In this document: piece by piece, positions 42,171 to 52,925 of the stretch
Numbering within the stretch: position 1 is the stretch's first letter
Layout: each line of letters starts with the position of its first letter
DNA from: Anodontia alba
Taxonomy: Eukaryota > Mollusca > Bivalvia > Lucinida > Lucinidae
DNA: 64,000 nucleotides
Direction: 5' to 3'
Assembly: GCA_964016985.1 (NCBI GenBank)
Contig: OZ024824.1
Location: forward strand, 122,260,839-122,324,838
Position numbers and translations under genes: made by a program
The notes under the pieces: generated by a model
The model's database searches: none
The model's input: only the letters and a program-made list of their open reading frames with translations
Told to the model about the DNA's origin: nothing

Positions 42171-42543
42171 ATAAAGTCGAACCAATGGCTCAAACAGCTT
42201 TGGGACCATGGGAATTTGTTCTAGACATGGGTAGTTCGAGCCATTGAGGGTTAATCATAGCGCCAGATCTTGAAATAAATGGGGATTATTGAAGTATGTT
42301 GTTTTGATCTTCTATAAAATAATGGTATGTTGAGTATACTAACAACAATCGCCTCGATGATGCGATTCTAAAGAATACACACAACATACATTTTCATGAA
42401 AAAATAAAAACAAAAATGATTAAAATATCCTTACATATTTGTTTTCTTGAATTATCGGATGAATTTCCTGGGGACTCATAAACGAGTTCGAATCAGCTAC
42501 GGTAAACGAGCCATGGGTGTTCGAGATTGATTTTTTACTGTAT
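42171..42543 (-). mobile_element. Family B MITE, inverted copy
   Basis: Left TAAAGTCGAACCAATGGCTC, core ACAATCGCCTCGATGATGCG then ATTCTAAAGAATAC, right CCATGGGTGTTCGAGATTG with a terminal TACTGTA. Confidence 0.75.
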
Positions 42544-42960
42544 AGTAAAATAGCCCTTCAGGAAATCCGAAGAACTATGGTTGTTGAAGGGAGATGGCTG
42601 TTATTGAGAGGTGACCTTCGTGGTGGCTCCACTACATATGGAAGTTCCTCTGAGTTTTCAATAAAGAATATCAGAAAACAGGTCTAACTGAAGTAAAACT
42701 GTTTGACATCTATTTATGACAAAAACAAAAGAAAAAATTGAGACCAACGCTGCTCGCACAGAAGAGAGGCGCGGAGTGGGCTAGGAAGAATAAATTGAAC
42801 TTTTGCACTACTCAGGCGCTGTCAGGACCCTGGCCAGTCCTAACTTTCGCAGAAATATTTGAAAGTCATTTAGACCATGACCATGGAAACGGGCAAAAGT
42901 ATTGTGACCTTGAGAGGAACTGATATACTTGTAGAAGAGACAACTCTGTTAACGTTTTTG
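42544..42960. other. Unexplained stretch, one GC-richer segment
   Basis: 42740-42850 is GC-richer. Its plus-strand frame (RPTLLAQKRGAEWARKNKLN) faintly resembles the basic linker before the first catalytic block of Tc1 transposases, but the match is too weak to call. Confidence 0.3.
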
Positions 42961-43145
42961 TCTCCCTTCTCAACAGGGATATACTCGAAAATGAAATAAT
43001 TTGTTCCCCTTGGTAGCAAAGTCTTTCCTTCTAGTACAGACCACTTGATCAGAAGGGGCTTGGCGTACAAGAAAGCAGTCAAGAAGTCATAAATGTCTCT
43101 TGTAGATAAAATGCGGACATTCTATCACAGGCATCCAGTGCCCTG
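42961..43145. mobile_element. Family H MITE
   Basis: TCTCCCTTCTCAACAGGGAT, hairpin AAATAATTTGTTCCCCTTGG, right TACAAGAAAGCAGTCAAGAA. Confidence 0.65.
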
Positions 43146-43287
43146 CAGGAAAGTGCATTTATGCCCGTTTATTCACACGTAGCTCGGACATTGTATGTTA
43201 TGGCCTCTCTTTAGAATCGACTCGTAGCCTTATAAGCCAATCCATGAGAAAAGCTGTCTTCCAGATCAGTCAGTGAAGTTGCGTAAT

Positions 43288-43347
43288 CTGATAAAGACAT
43301 TTAGTATATCTGATAAAGACATTTAGTATATCTGATAAAGACATTTG
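43288..43347. repeat. Tandem repeat, 22-bp unit, 2.7 copies
   Basis: CTGATAAAGACATTTAGTAT then AT; copies are identical. Confidence 0.9.
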
Positions 43348-43352
43348 ACCCA

Positions 43353-43530
43353 CGAAAATGGCCCTAATGTAATTTGCGTACAACGCAGACCGTGATCAGC
43401 CTGCGCTTATGCACAGGCTGATATGGGTCTACGTTGCCCGCTTACAAAATCAATGGATACTGCACAGATGCGCACGCTGATTTGGACCTACGTTGTCCGC
43501 AAATTGTATAAGGACCTTTTTCGTGCGTTG
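43353..43530. mobile_element. Family E MITE
   Basis: ACCGTGATCAGCCTGCGCTT hairpin intact, right half degraded. Similar subtype and spacing to 41872-42080; both are preceded by ATGTAATTTGCGTACAACGC-like text. Confidence 0.65.
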
Positions 43531-43556
43531 CGCATCATTTGTTATAGTTCAATATT

Positions 43557-43734
43557 CAGTTAAACCTGTGTTAAGCAAGCACCTACGTGGAAGCCAAAAA
43601 GTGTTTGCTTAAGACAGGTGCTTGCTTAATGCATCTACAATTCTATTTCTTCACCTTTTATGGAATCTGAAATAGAGGTATTTTAAGACAGGTGATTGCT
43701 TAATACAAGTAATCTTAAGACAGGTTTGACTGTA
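43557..43734. mobile_element. Family O MITE (pogo-like ends)
   Basis: CAGTTAAACCTGTGTTAAGC at left and CTTAAGACAGGTTTGACTG at right, each beside TA. The body repeats (C/T)TTAAGACAGGTG(C/A)TTGCTTAAT twice. Single copy here. Confidence 0.7.
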
Positions 43735-43750
43735 TTCTAAAATATTCAGT

Positions 43751-44089
43751 TACAGTCGACTCTCGTTATCTCGAATTCCAAGGGACTCACTGAAACACTT
43801 CGAGATATCCGTACTTCGACATATCAGAGTTGAGAGAGTGAGGAAAACAATAAATTGAACAATCACATTTAACAAATGAATATGTAATTTGACTCCTGAA
43901 GTTAGAAATATATATATAAAATAATGTGGAAAAGAGGAGAAATTGCTCCTTAGGAGCAATTTCTCCTCTTTTCCACATTATTTTATTATCTGTTGTCATA
44001 GTTTCATGTTAAAACAGGGACCAAATTTTCACTTCGAGATAAGCGGTAATTCGAAATAACCGAGTTTGAGATAACGAGGTTCGACTGTA
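43751..44089 (+). mobile_element. Family C MITE
   Basis: TACAGTCGACTCTCGTTATC to ACGAGGTTCGACTGTA; hairpin GGAGAAATTGCTCCTTAGGA perfect. Confidence 0.85.
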
Positions 44090-44091
44090 TT

Positions 44092-44177
44092 CTGTAACCG
44101 GTCCGTGTAGGCCCTCGTCATACTGCGCATCCTGAGACTGCGCGGTCTGATCTTGGATTCGCTGTTAACATATGGCC
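44092..44177. repeat. Family E fragment
   Basis: ACTGCGCATCCTGAGACTGC then GCGGTCTGATC; one diverged hairpin. Confidence 0.45.
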
Positions 44178-44369
44178 ATGAGGCATGAGCTGCTCTCTCA
44201 ACTTCATATTGCACTTACTACGAAATTCACTATTATCAGCCCCACCCACACTGACCAATAATAAACACCCCCATGCTATATATTTTTTGAAGAGTCGAAT
44301 ACCGATTTTAGATTTGTTGGCCGATGTGATTTTTAGATATTCCTATAGAAAAAAATGGCTGAATTATTT

Positions 44370-44422
44370 GGAAACAGTGGACAACCTGATCAGACGCCGC
44401 ATTCTGGGTCTGCCTGTTTGCC
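44370..44422. repeat. Family D palindrome, deleted
   Basis: AAACAGTGGACAACCTGATC...GGGTCTGCCTGTTTGCC; part of the right arm is missing. Confidence 0.5.
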
Positions 44423-44689
44423 ATTTACCCTTTTGAGGATCTTTAGACTAAAATAAGTTAACAGTAATACTTCCCCTTCCTCAGGTAGTTACATAGGAGT
44501 GATAAATTCTTCGTATCTTACAAATGTAAAAAACTTGTAAATTAAGAATCACAATACCAACTATTCTCAATTAAGGTTTAAAAGGGTGAACTGATAACAT
44601 TTTTGAACAGCTGTGTCATTCCAGATATACATGAATGAGATTGTATGCAACATGTTACAAAACGATTGACATGGTAACAAATAAATAAT

Positions 44690-44935
44690 AAACAGGGCCG
44701 TGCCATGCAAAAACGTGTCTTCGGGCATATGCGGACAGCGAAGGCCCAGATCAGACTGCGCATCCGCGCAGTCTGATCAGGGTCTTCACTGTCCGCTTAC
44801 AGAATGATTGGATACTCTAGAACATAAAGACCTATAGCAAAGTTCCTGATCAGACTACATATATCCACTGGCTAATCTGGATCTTTCCTGTTTGCATTTA
44901 CTACGAAGGTTCCTTTTCTCATGTTGCGACAGCAA
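44690..44935. mobile_element. Family E MITE
   Basis: Left hairpin GAAGGCCCAGATCAGACTGC/GCAGTCTGATCAGGGTCTTC perfect; borders GCCGTGCCATGCAAAAACGT and TTTTCTCATGTTGCG. Confidence 0.75.
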
Positions 44936-45265
44936 ATTACTAATAAAAATACATATTATGATCAAAATGGGAAAGTGACACGTATGTTATATGCCACAAC
45001 AAAGGTTCAGATCAGGGCATTCTGGTCAGAGCTTTCTGTATTCTTCATGTTATAATGTGAAATCATTGATTCTGCAAATGGAAAATGAAGGCCCTGATCA
45101 GACTCCGTGAATACTCAAAGATGCCTTTTTGCACGGCTAGACCCATACGAGAAACATCGCAGATGGTATATATAACTATTAGTCAGGTAAGAGCGGGTGT
45201 TCGAAAAGCTATGCAATTTGCAGCTAAAAGTGACTGAAATGATGTTCAAAGCTATTGTCAAAAAG

Positions 45266-45836
45266 TAGATTGAGATAGCTGAACCAGATTGTGTGTGATA
45301 GCTGAAAGTTAAACCAGACAGATAGCTGTACCAGATTGAGATAGATGAAAGTTAAACCAGACAGATAGCTGTACTATATTGAGATAGATTTAAGTTAAAC
45401 AGAAAGCTAGCTGAACCAGACTGAGATAAATGATAGTTAAACCAGACTGAGATAGCTGAACCAGATTATGATAAATGAAAGTTAAACCAGACTGAGACAG
45501 CTAAACCAGACTGATATAGATGAAAGTTAAACCAGACTGAGAGAGTTAAATCAGACTGAGATAGCTGAAAGTTAAAACAGACTGAGATAGTTAAATCAGA
45601 CTGAGATAGATGATCAGTTAAATCAGACTGAGACAGCTCAACCAGAATGTGATAGCTGAAAGTTAAACCGGACTGAGATAGCTGAACCAGATTGTGATAA
45701 TTGAAAGTTAATGCAGACTGAGATAGCTGAACCAGATTGTGATAGATGGACCAGACTGAGATAGCTGAATCAGTTTGAATGAGCTCTATTGAGATATCGA
45801 AATCGACTGAGAAAGCTGAACTAAACTGAGATAGTT
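45266..45836. repeat. Degenerate minisatellite with ~20-bp units
   Basis: More than 25 units of CAGACTGAGATAGCTGAAC and AGAT(G/A)AAAGTTAAACCAGA alternate imperfectly. There is no open frame through the array, so it is non-coding. Confidence 0.9.
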
Positions 45837-46068
45837 ATTAAACTTTAATCTGGTGACTAAAATAACAACAGATGGTATCTTGAAATATACTTTTTTTTCA
45901 AAACCTAGTTTTCCTTAACTGGTTTAGCCTAGAGAGTGCTAAAGTTTAAACCATTCATGCCGAGTGGACTCTTCTACTTTAATTCATTGGACCGGTACAT
46001 TTCCAGTAGTAGGAGTGACTGTTTTATTGTCGTTATTAACCTGTTTTATAGAAATTCCTGCATTTTAT

Positions 46069-46134
46069 GCAAACAATGTAGACGCAGCTCAGACGCCGTA
46101 GAATGCGGCGTCTGAGCTGTGTCTACATTGTTTG
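46069..46134. repeat. Family D palindrome, near perfect
   Basis: GCAAACAATGTAGACGCAGC / GCTGTGTCTACATTGTTTG with centre CAGACGCCGTAGAATGCGGC. The wider element spans about 45940-46170, with ATTCATGCCGAGTGG at left and a GGGACATAAGGTATGAA-type right border. Confidence 0.8.
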
Positions 46135-46611
46135 TAAATGTCCCTTTTATGGGACATAAGGTATGAAGGGGCCAAACTGTACATGGATTGGAATATAGGG
46201 TTTCATATTTGAATAAGTTATGGTGCCATTGAGTTCAAAATAAATCGTATCAAATTGTTTCTTATTTAATATGTGCACCAAAACAGGCTAGGCAAGAATT
46301 ATATCCTAAATCACACAACATTTAAGTTATGAAATTTAATAACACCACATCCATCAAAGTACCAGGTTAATATGACAGTTTCATTTAACAACGCTACTTT
46401 TTCTTCATAGTATTCTAACATAGAGATCTTATCACTTAATTAGCCTGTTGAACATCTGTACGTCTGCTCACTTGTGGACAAGAAACAGCTTATAACAACC
46501 CATTATTGTAGACTGAATCAATTGAGATATGACAATATAATTTTGTTGTTGTTGTTGTTGTTGCTGTTGAGGGTGTGGGGAGGAGGACGACTCTGCTTAG
46601 CCTTTGGCACC
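46135..46611. other. Unexplained stretch with (TTG)n
   Basis: (TTG)n at 46540-46567; no gene. Confidence 0.4.
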
Positions 46612-46902
46612 CTCTGGTTTAATTCAACAGACGATTAATTGATTATTGTTTTGTTTATTCTATTCGGAAAACCAGATTAGACATTGGAGACAATATGCAT
46701 GAATTTCAAAACCTGATAAAAAAACAAAACAAAACGGGATTCTAGATTTCATGCACATTGCCTCGAATGTCAAAACCTGTTTTCTGAGAAAAATAAAATA
46801 AATATAATCAGTTTATCATCTGAAATGTCAAAACCTATTTTCTGGAGAAATTAAGAAAAAAATATGAGTATGTCGTATACTGAAAAGTTTACCCAGCATG
46901 CT
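46612..46902. mobile_element. Family G MITE, expanded
   Basis: Carries three partial copies of the AAATGTCAAAACCTGTTTTC arm, about 100 bp longer than other copies. Confidence 0.65.
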
Positions 46903-46979
46903 AAACTTTAGCAAAATGATGGGAGAGTAAGATAAAACAGTCGTCAGATATTTATATACAGCATACTATATTTAATATA

Positions 46980-47290
46980 ACTATTCGGACAGACAAACAG
47001 TGGAGACCAGGGCCCAGTTGTTCAAAGCATCGTTAGATTAACGAGCTCGTTAGTGGTCAAAATGTTAACTGTTCTAGTAAGTATAATATCTAATTCACAA
47101 TTCTTTTTGCTGAAAAAATGTGAGTAGCTTTCGCAAAACATTTTTTTCAGCAAAAATATTAGCATATATGCCATATTTAATGATCAAAGTTTTAACGATA
47201 CGTTAACTAACGGCATCGTTAGTTTTGAACAACTGGGCCCAGGTTGAGACACCGCAGAACGTCTGATCAGGATCTACTGTATTTGCTACT
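46980..47290. mobile_element. Extended family D element split by family F
   Basis: ATTCGGACAGACAAACAGTG then GAGACCAG lies left of the insert; CCAGGTTGAGACACCGCAGA and GATCAGGATCTACTGTATTT lie right of it. Confidence 0.75.
47010..47240 (-). mobile_element. Family F MITE inside a D core
   Basis: GGGCCCAGTTGTTCAAAGCA to GTTTTGAACAACTGGGCCC. CCAG is present on both sides and may be a target duplication. Confidence 0.85.
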
Positions 47291-47430
47291 CATGCAGCAG
47301 CTTTTAGACTCATCAACAGTTGGACATTGGACTTGTCCAATTTTTACACATCGATAAAATTCACAAAAATAGCAATTATTCATTATAATTCCAACTTTGT
47401 CATCAAACTTGCAAATGTTGCCAAAAATGA

Positions 47431-47464
<34 letters not shown>
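47431..47464. repeat. Poly-T tract
   Basis: 34 uninterrupted T bases. Confidence 0.95.
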
Positions 47465-47465
<1 letters not shown>

Positions 47466-47744
47466 AGATGGCGGAAGGAAAATAGATTTGATGTATTCCT
47501 CCTTTGTAATACTTTTCCTTTATCCAATAAAATTCCATGAGTTTTGTATAAAAATGAAGAACTGGAATTATAAAGAGTCAAAGTGTCCAAATATTTAGGG
47601 TAAAATGGTAGGATGTATATGCCTTCTTTGATGCTTCAATGCTGATATATACACTAATCAAACGTTAAATACAAACAGCAAAAGTCTAGATCAGTGTGTG
47701 CACCATCATGAATGGCCAAAATATTGTTTAAATAACTCGTAGAA

Positions 47745-47781
47745 AAAAAAGAAAGAAGGAAAGAAAGAAAGAAAGAAAATT
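47745..47781. repeat. (GAAA)n microsatellite
   Basis: About eight GAAA units, directly left of a D element. Confidence 0.9.
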
Positions 47782-47785
47782 CGGA

Positions 47786-47994
47786 TACCGTAATAACCCA
47801 AAGTATTGGGGCAGATAGGCCTTTGCAAACAGTGTAGACCCAGATCAGACGCCGCAGATGCGGCGTCTGATCAGGGTCTACACTGTTTGCCATACATACA
47901 GCAATTCTAGGCACATCAAGAAGTAGCAGAATGGACTATTTCAAATTTGAGGACATGTATGGTAAGTAGCATAAGGTGTCCAAATACTTAGGTT
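47786..47994. mobile_element. Extended family D element, complete
   Basis: TACCGTAATAACCCAAAGTA at left, GGTGTCCAAATACTTAGG at right; perfect core at 47824-47890. Confidence 0.8.
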
Positions 47995-48186
47995 GATCTG
48001 ACTATTCTCTGGGTGCACATGTCCGAGGGTACATTTCTGACGTTCGACTCATTTTAACACAGAAACCCTCAACCAATAACAATACTCTTACTATTTCCTG
48101 AATAAGTTGATTTGCCCATCAGGTAAGGCATAGCTCTAGATAAGAGTGAGTATCAAGTAAATATCTTTCTTATATCTCCACAAAAA

Positions 48187-48253
48187 CATATGTTGTGGGC
48201 ACCCATTAGAAGCGCCTCGGAGAGGCGATTCTAATGAGTACCCACAACATATA
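48187..48253. repeat. Orphan A/B/I-type hairpin core
   Basis: ACATATGTTGTGGGCACCCA then TTAGAAGCGCCTC, mirrored by GAGGCGATTCTAATGAGTAC. The flanks match none of the families that normally carry this core. Confidence 0.75.
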
Positions 48254-48312
48254 TTTACATTTTCATTGCAATCGCCTTACAGATGAAGTAGTCATATGTT
48301 ATAAGCCACGCC

Positions 48313-48449
48313 CTAGGGAGGAGCGATGTCAACGTCAACTAGCAACGTTTTGTGTATACTGACGTTTGTGTAACGTTGGCCGCGTATCGTCATGAAGCTA
48401 GGTGCGCCATGTCTACCTTTGGACTGTTCCAAGACCTCCAACAAGTTAA
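48313..48449 (-). CDS. Candidate terminal coding exon, function unknown
   Basis: On the minus strand TTTGGGATTTAG (ending at 48450) is acceptor-like. The following frame encodes NLLEVLEQSKGRHGAPSFMT, then IRGQRYTNVSIHKTLLVDVD and IAPP, stopping at TAG (48313-48315). GC content is higher than in the flanks. The open frame also continues backward into the adjacent family C element, so part of its openness is coincidence. No family recognised. Confidence 0.3.
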
Positions 48450-48471
48450 CTAAATCCCAAATACAGTCGAC

Positions 48472-48799
48472 TCTCGTTATCTCGAACTCGCTTATCTCGA
48501 ATAACCGCTTATCTCGAAGTGAAAATCTGGTCCCTGTTTTAACACAGAGAGCTACCAAAAGGCAACAAAATATTGTTGAAAAGAGGAGAAATTGCTCCTT
48601 AGGAGCAATTTCTCCTCTTTTCCACAATATTTTCAATATGTCTCTTAACTTAGGAGTCAAATTACATATTCATTCTGTTTAAGGTGTTTGTTCGATTAAT
48701 TGTTTTCCTCAGTTCCGCAAATCTGATATGTCGAAGTACGGATATCTCGAAGTGTTTTATAGAGTCCCTTGGAGTTCGAGATAACGAGAGTCGACTGTA
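48472..48799 (-). mobile_element. Family C MITE
   Basis: TACAGTCGACTCTCGTTATC to ACGAGAGTCGACTGTA; starts 23 bp from the candidate exon. Confidence 0.85.
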
Positions 48800-49337
48800 T
48801 TAGAAAACATATAAAACGTTCTGGCAAATGCTTGGTCGATAAAAGATTAATAAAATAAAATTGTAAATATAAGCAGTGAAACCAGAATTTTAAGGTTTTA
48901 TCGATCAATTCTGAAATGTTATTGTCGAGAAATCAGAAGAATGTCGGTAATTTTCATTGACAAAATAAACATCTTGTTTAGAACTACAATTATGTGTCGC
49001 AAAAATGCCAACTTTGTCATTGAGGGCATGACAAACAGTGGAGACGCTCATCCGACTGCTTCAGACCAAACTTTACTTTGCTTGCTCAGACAATTGTGCC
49101 TGTATGTTTGGAGAGGTAAACCAAGATTACATTAATTCGTAAGGTCACGGTATAATTTAGACTTTGCCGTATTTATCCATGTCCATACATAAACGGAAAA
49201 TTAATGAGGCCTAGATAAAAGTAATAAACAAACAAGTTAGCTCTCGTTATAGGAGATCCGTTATATGCTATTTTTGCGCATACATGATCGTGGTACAACA
49301 GGTCGATCTTTTTTTTTTAATTTCAAATTACGTTTTG

Positions 49338-49341
<4 letters not shown>
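48800..49341. other. Unexplained stretch
   Basis: ACAAACAGTGGAGACGCTCA near 49031 is a lone D-like arm; otherwise nothing. Confidence 0.35.

Positions 49342-49384
<43 letters not shown>
49342..49384. repeat. (CT)n microsatellite
   Basis: About 21 CT units, followed by CACACAGAGAGAGA. Confidence 0.95.
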
Positions 49385-49390
<6 letters not shown>

Positions 49391-49753
49391 GAGAGAGAAA
49401 GATTAACCTCCGCTGCCCCCACCCCCAATCAAACACATACCCATGTCTCACGGTCGCCATTTTTGGGGAACGGACCCACAGTCTTTCATTTCAGTCATGA
49501 TGTACTATAACGCACCTGAATATTGTGAATATTGACTCGCTTTAAACGAGGTACCCCTATATATATATTTGCTGATGATAACATATAATTGATCTAGAAT
49601 TTACTAACTAGCATTGTGGAGAAATGTCTTTTACTGATTATGTTAAACAAAACAGCAAAAAAGATATTGTTTTAGGGACAATATATGAGCCGCGACATGA
49701 GAAAAAGGTGTCTTCGGGGTAAATGCAAACTGAAAAAAAGAAGAAAAAAAAAT
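49385..49753. other. Unexplained stretch
   Basis: No feature recognised. Confidence 0.35.
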
Positions 49754-50008
49754 CCAGGACTCAGTTGTTCGAAACTAACGATGTCGTTAGTTAACGCATC
49801 GTTAAAACTTTGATCATTAAATATGGTATATAAGCTTATATTTTTGCTGAAAAAAAAATGTGAGTAGCTTTTGCATTTGCAAAAGCTACTCACATTTGTT
49901 TCAGCAAAAATAACTGTGAATTAGATATTGTACTTACTAGAACAGTTAACATTTTGACCACTAAAGAGCTCGTTAAGCTAACGATGCTTTGAACAACTGG
50001 GTCCTGGA
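49754..50008 (+). mobile_element. Family F MITE
   Basis: CCAGGACTCAGTTGTTCGAA to GAACAACTGGGTCCTGG. Hairpin GTGAGTAGCTTTTGCATTTG perfect. Confidence 0.8.
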
Positions 50009-50084
50009 CAGCCAGCGGAGATATATAGTGTGATCAGTAACTGCTATCCTCCGTTATGTTCTACAGTACCTAATGCTTCTATAA

Positions 50085-50200
50085 ACGGACAGTGGAGGAC
50101 CCGATCAAACTGCGAGGATACACAGGCTGATCTGGGCCTTCGCTGTCCGCATATGCCCAAAGATATTTTTTTCACATGGCGCGGCCATGTTATGACGCTG
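50085..50200. repeat. Family E, single hairpin
   Basis: GGACAGTGGAGGACCCGATC...GATCTGGGCCTTCGCTGTCC. Confidence 0.6.
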
Positions 50201-50527
50201 AACGTCACCTATAGTTATGGAATTCCGATGTAAAAATAATAGTAAATTATACCAAATTAATAAATACCGCATCGGCATAGTAAGATGAATGTGAAAGGAA
50301 GAAAATATGCTTGATAAAAAAACTGATACAGGAAACAAAATAAGGTTTCATTTGTATTCACAATGAGCCTCATTCAACATATCAATACTTGCTTTTTTTC
50401 TGTGAAAAAAAAATCTAAATAGTTATTTTTCTTTATTTCAAACTTTATTTCACGTTAAACGTATGTACAAAATATACTAATAAATAATACATCTGTATTT
50501 TGAATAAGTTTCTAGTTAAAGAGGTAT
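50201..50527. other. AT-rich unexplained stretch
   Basis: Nothing recognised. Confidence 0.35.
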
Positions 50528-50758
50528 AAATACACTTTCAGGGGCAGTAACTATGTAAAAATTGCCCCCCCCCCCCCCTTCTGAAAAGGGGTATACTTTA
50601 AAACGAAAGAATTTGCTCTCAGGAGAACAACGTCTTTCCTTTTAGTGTAGACCCATTTTCAAAAGGGGTTTGATGAGGTGGAAATCAAACGGAAAGTTAC
50701 AAAAGTTGTCACCCTTGTGAATCATGGCTGGGAAAAATCCAGACCTCTTAAGTCTTTA
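50528..50758. mobile_element. Family H MITE, left of a family A element
   Basis: Borders TACACTTTCAGGGGCAGTAA and GACCTCTTAAGTCTTTAG; a C12 run at 50567-50578 replaces the usual CTCCC. Confidence 0.75.
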
Positions 50759-50760
50759 GA

Positions 50761-51039
50761 CATCACGAAAACATACCTATATAATTTTGACCCCCTTAAA
50801 CCCTACTTTTATATAGTAAACCTCGGGTTTACAGGGGTTTACATTATTTTTCTTATTTCTGCTCAAAACCAAGATTGTGGGTACACGTTAGAACCGCCTC
50901 GCCGAGGCCGTCCTAACGAGTACCTACAATCTATGTTTTGAGCAGAAAAATAAAAAATATCAGAGTTTTTTTATGTGAAAATTTTCAGTTTTTGGAGGTG
51001 AAATTTTCTATATATTTGTATAGGCGTGTTTTCGTAATG
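50761..51039 (+). mobile_element. Family A MITE between two family H copies
   Basis: CATCACGAAAACATACC to GGCGTGTTTTCGTAATG. The right hairpin arm has two changes (GCCGTCC, GTACCTAC). Confidence 0.85.
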
Positions 51040-51265
51040 TCTCCCTTCTGAAAAGGGTATACATTAAAACGAAAGAATTTGCTCCCAGAGGAGAAAATTC
51101 TTTCCTTTAAGTGTAGACCCCTTTTCAGAAGGGTTTTGACGTAGTGGAAAGCAAACAGAAACGTACAAATGTTGTCTCCCTTGTGAAACATGGCGGTGTG
51201 CGGGGGGAGGGGGGGGGGGTCGGGTAATCTACCAAGTATATCTAGACCCCTTAAGTCTTTAGCAT
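51040..51265. mobile_element. Family H MITE, right of a family A element
   Basis: Starts TCTCCCTTCTGAAAAGGG immediately after family A and ends with ACCCCTTAAGTCTTTAG, the same end as the copy on the left. A G run lies at 51204-51220. Confidence 0.75.
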
Positions 51266-51352
51266 TCGAAAAAAAGAGTCACATTTTCTTAGTTTTCTCA
51301 GAAAGTGGCCTTTGACGCTTCATTCATAGTGTGCTTTTTACCATTAGCGCTA

Positions 51353-51545
51353 TATAGGCAAATTCAATAAAACATAATGGTATTTTTCTTGTTTTCCTCA
51401 GAAAACAGAGATTGACATTTCACGGCCATTATTTTTTTAGGAGATACTGCCAATGGGACAGTTTGTACGATTGCCAAACTCTATATTTTTGGAGAGAAAT
51501 AAAAGCAAATCAAATGTCATTTGCTTACATTTTTAGCCAGCATGC
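51353..51545. mobile_element. Family G MITE, diverged
   Basis: CAGAAAACAGAGATTGACAT arm and right AGCCAGCATGC with GTTAA following. Confidence 0.6.
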
Positions 51546-51670
51546 TTGGCGTTAAATTTAGCATTTCAACCACGTGGTCTGGGAAAACAGCGAACAGCAT
51601 TTCAAAATGGCAATCTGGCACCATTGGTGTATTAATTCAACATGCTAAAAGTAAAATACATTCACAGATA

Positions 51671-51684
51671 TTATCAAAAAAAAA

Positions 51685-51720
<36 letters not shown>
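51671..51720. repeat. Poly-A then (ATA)n microsatellite
   Basis: About 12 ATA units. Confidence 0.95.
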
Positions 51721-51721
<1 letters not shown>

Positions 51722-51740
51722 CAAAAAGGTTTTTAACTAT

Positions 51741-51869
51741 TTATGGTAATTCCCAGCAGGCAGACAACATCAAAATGACGTCGAATCAACGTCGATGCGA
51801 CGTGATCACGTCGCATCGACGTTGATACGACGTCATTTTAACGTTGTGTGCCCACTGGGTTACCATAAA
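51741..51869. mobile_element. Family J palindrome inside a flanking inverted repeat
   Basis: CCCAGCAGGCAGACAAC...GTTGTGTGCCCACTGGG with centre CGACGTGATCACGTCG. The flanks TTATGGTAA and TTACCATAA are also inverted copies, extending the palindrome beyond the J ends. Confidence 0.8.
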
Positions 51870-51926
51870 TATTCAAACACCCATTTTAACTCCATTCCCT
51901 ACTGGTCTTACATTTCAATAAGCCAA

Positions 51927-52475
51927 CTAGCCCTCTAGTGCCCCGTGTATCATATATGATACATTACATATATTTTGTGCCGTGACCAGGATATTTCAAT
52001 ATATTTTTGATATTTAATGCTATAAAGTATGTCAAGCTGTGAGGTCATAAGAAAATACAGTTGATTATTCTATGGTTTAACTTAAAATATGTATTTTTCA
52101 GCCATCAAAGTGAAAAAGTAGGATGTATCATATATGATACACTGGGCAAAACTTTTGCTCAAAATGAAAAATTCCCCTGCCAACCATATTTTTAGAGAAA
52201 AACTTCATATGTATTTTCCAAAAGAATCTTTTTAATAAATGCAAATATGAAGGCACAAATAAATCCTAAAAGAAAATTTATTCTGGAGTTATTCACCCTT
52301 GCCTGGGAACACTTAATGCCCAATGTATCATATATGATACATACGTATCTCCGTGACCTTTGACCTCCAAAAAACTTCAAGTGAAGGTTTGTAATATACT
52401 TCCCAAAATAAGTCACTGTCGGTAATATGAAAGTTTTTGGACAATGCTTTCTATGGTTGGGCACTAGAGGGCTAG
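51927..52475. mobile_element. 549-bp element with 17-bp ends and three identical palindromes
   Basis: The terminal inverted repeats CTAGCCCTCTAGTGCCC (51927-51943 and 52459-52475) are perfect. If the element begins at CCCTCTAG, CTAG on both sides is a 4-bp target duplication; CCCT-type starts recall piggyBac ends, although TTAA is absent. The 18-bp palindrome TGTATCATATATGATACA occurs at 51946-51963, 52124-52141 and 52324-52341 in unrelated surroundings. A minus-strand ORF (52192-52464) has no recognisable domain. Confidence 0.7.
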
Positions 52476-52717
52476 GCTAACTAATGAAACTTTTGGTGTA
52501 TTTTATTTCGCCAAAGTGTTCGGACAGACGGAAAACGAAACGCAAAATACTCTTGATGGTTAAAACATGCAAATGAATCTGATATTCTATAGCACAGCCA
52601 ATTCAAGTAAGATAACCGGGAAGTGATACTGACGAATAGAGAGGGCTCTGATCAGACTGTGTCGTTGCACAGGCTGATCTGGGTCTACTTTGTTTCGTAT
52701 AATGCATATTGTATTAA

Positions 52718-52925
52718 TTTGAGCCAGACGTCAGAAAACGTACCTACGTACATGTGTGCCCAGCGAAAATTCCGATCAGCTTGCGCATTTGCGTAGTCTG
52801 ATCAACATCTTCACAAGGCGCATTTTGGGTAGCCAAGGATGCAAAGTTTCTTCTTTCTGACGACGAAGACTCTGATCAGAGTCTTCGTTAGATGCACATG
52901 TCAAAAGGTACGCTTTTCACGTTGA
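52718..52925. mobile_element. Family E MITE
   Basis: GTGCCCAGCGAAAATTCCGA ... ACATGTCAAAAGGTACGC; the right hairpin is shortened to GACTCTGATCAGAGTC. Confidence 0.7.

Noticed and set aside
42738..42923. Frame with RPTLLAQKRGAEWARKNK, faintly like a Tc1 transposase linker
   Set aside because: Match is short and no neighbouring transposase blocks or inverted repeats were found.
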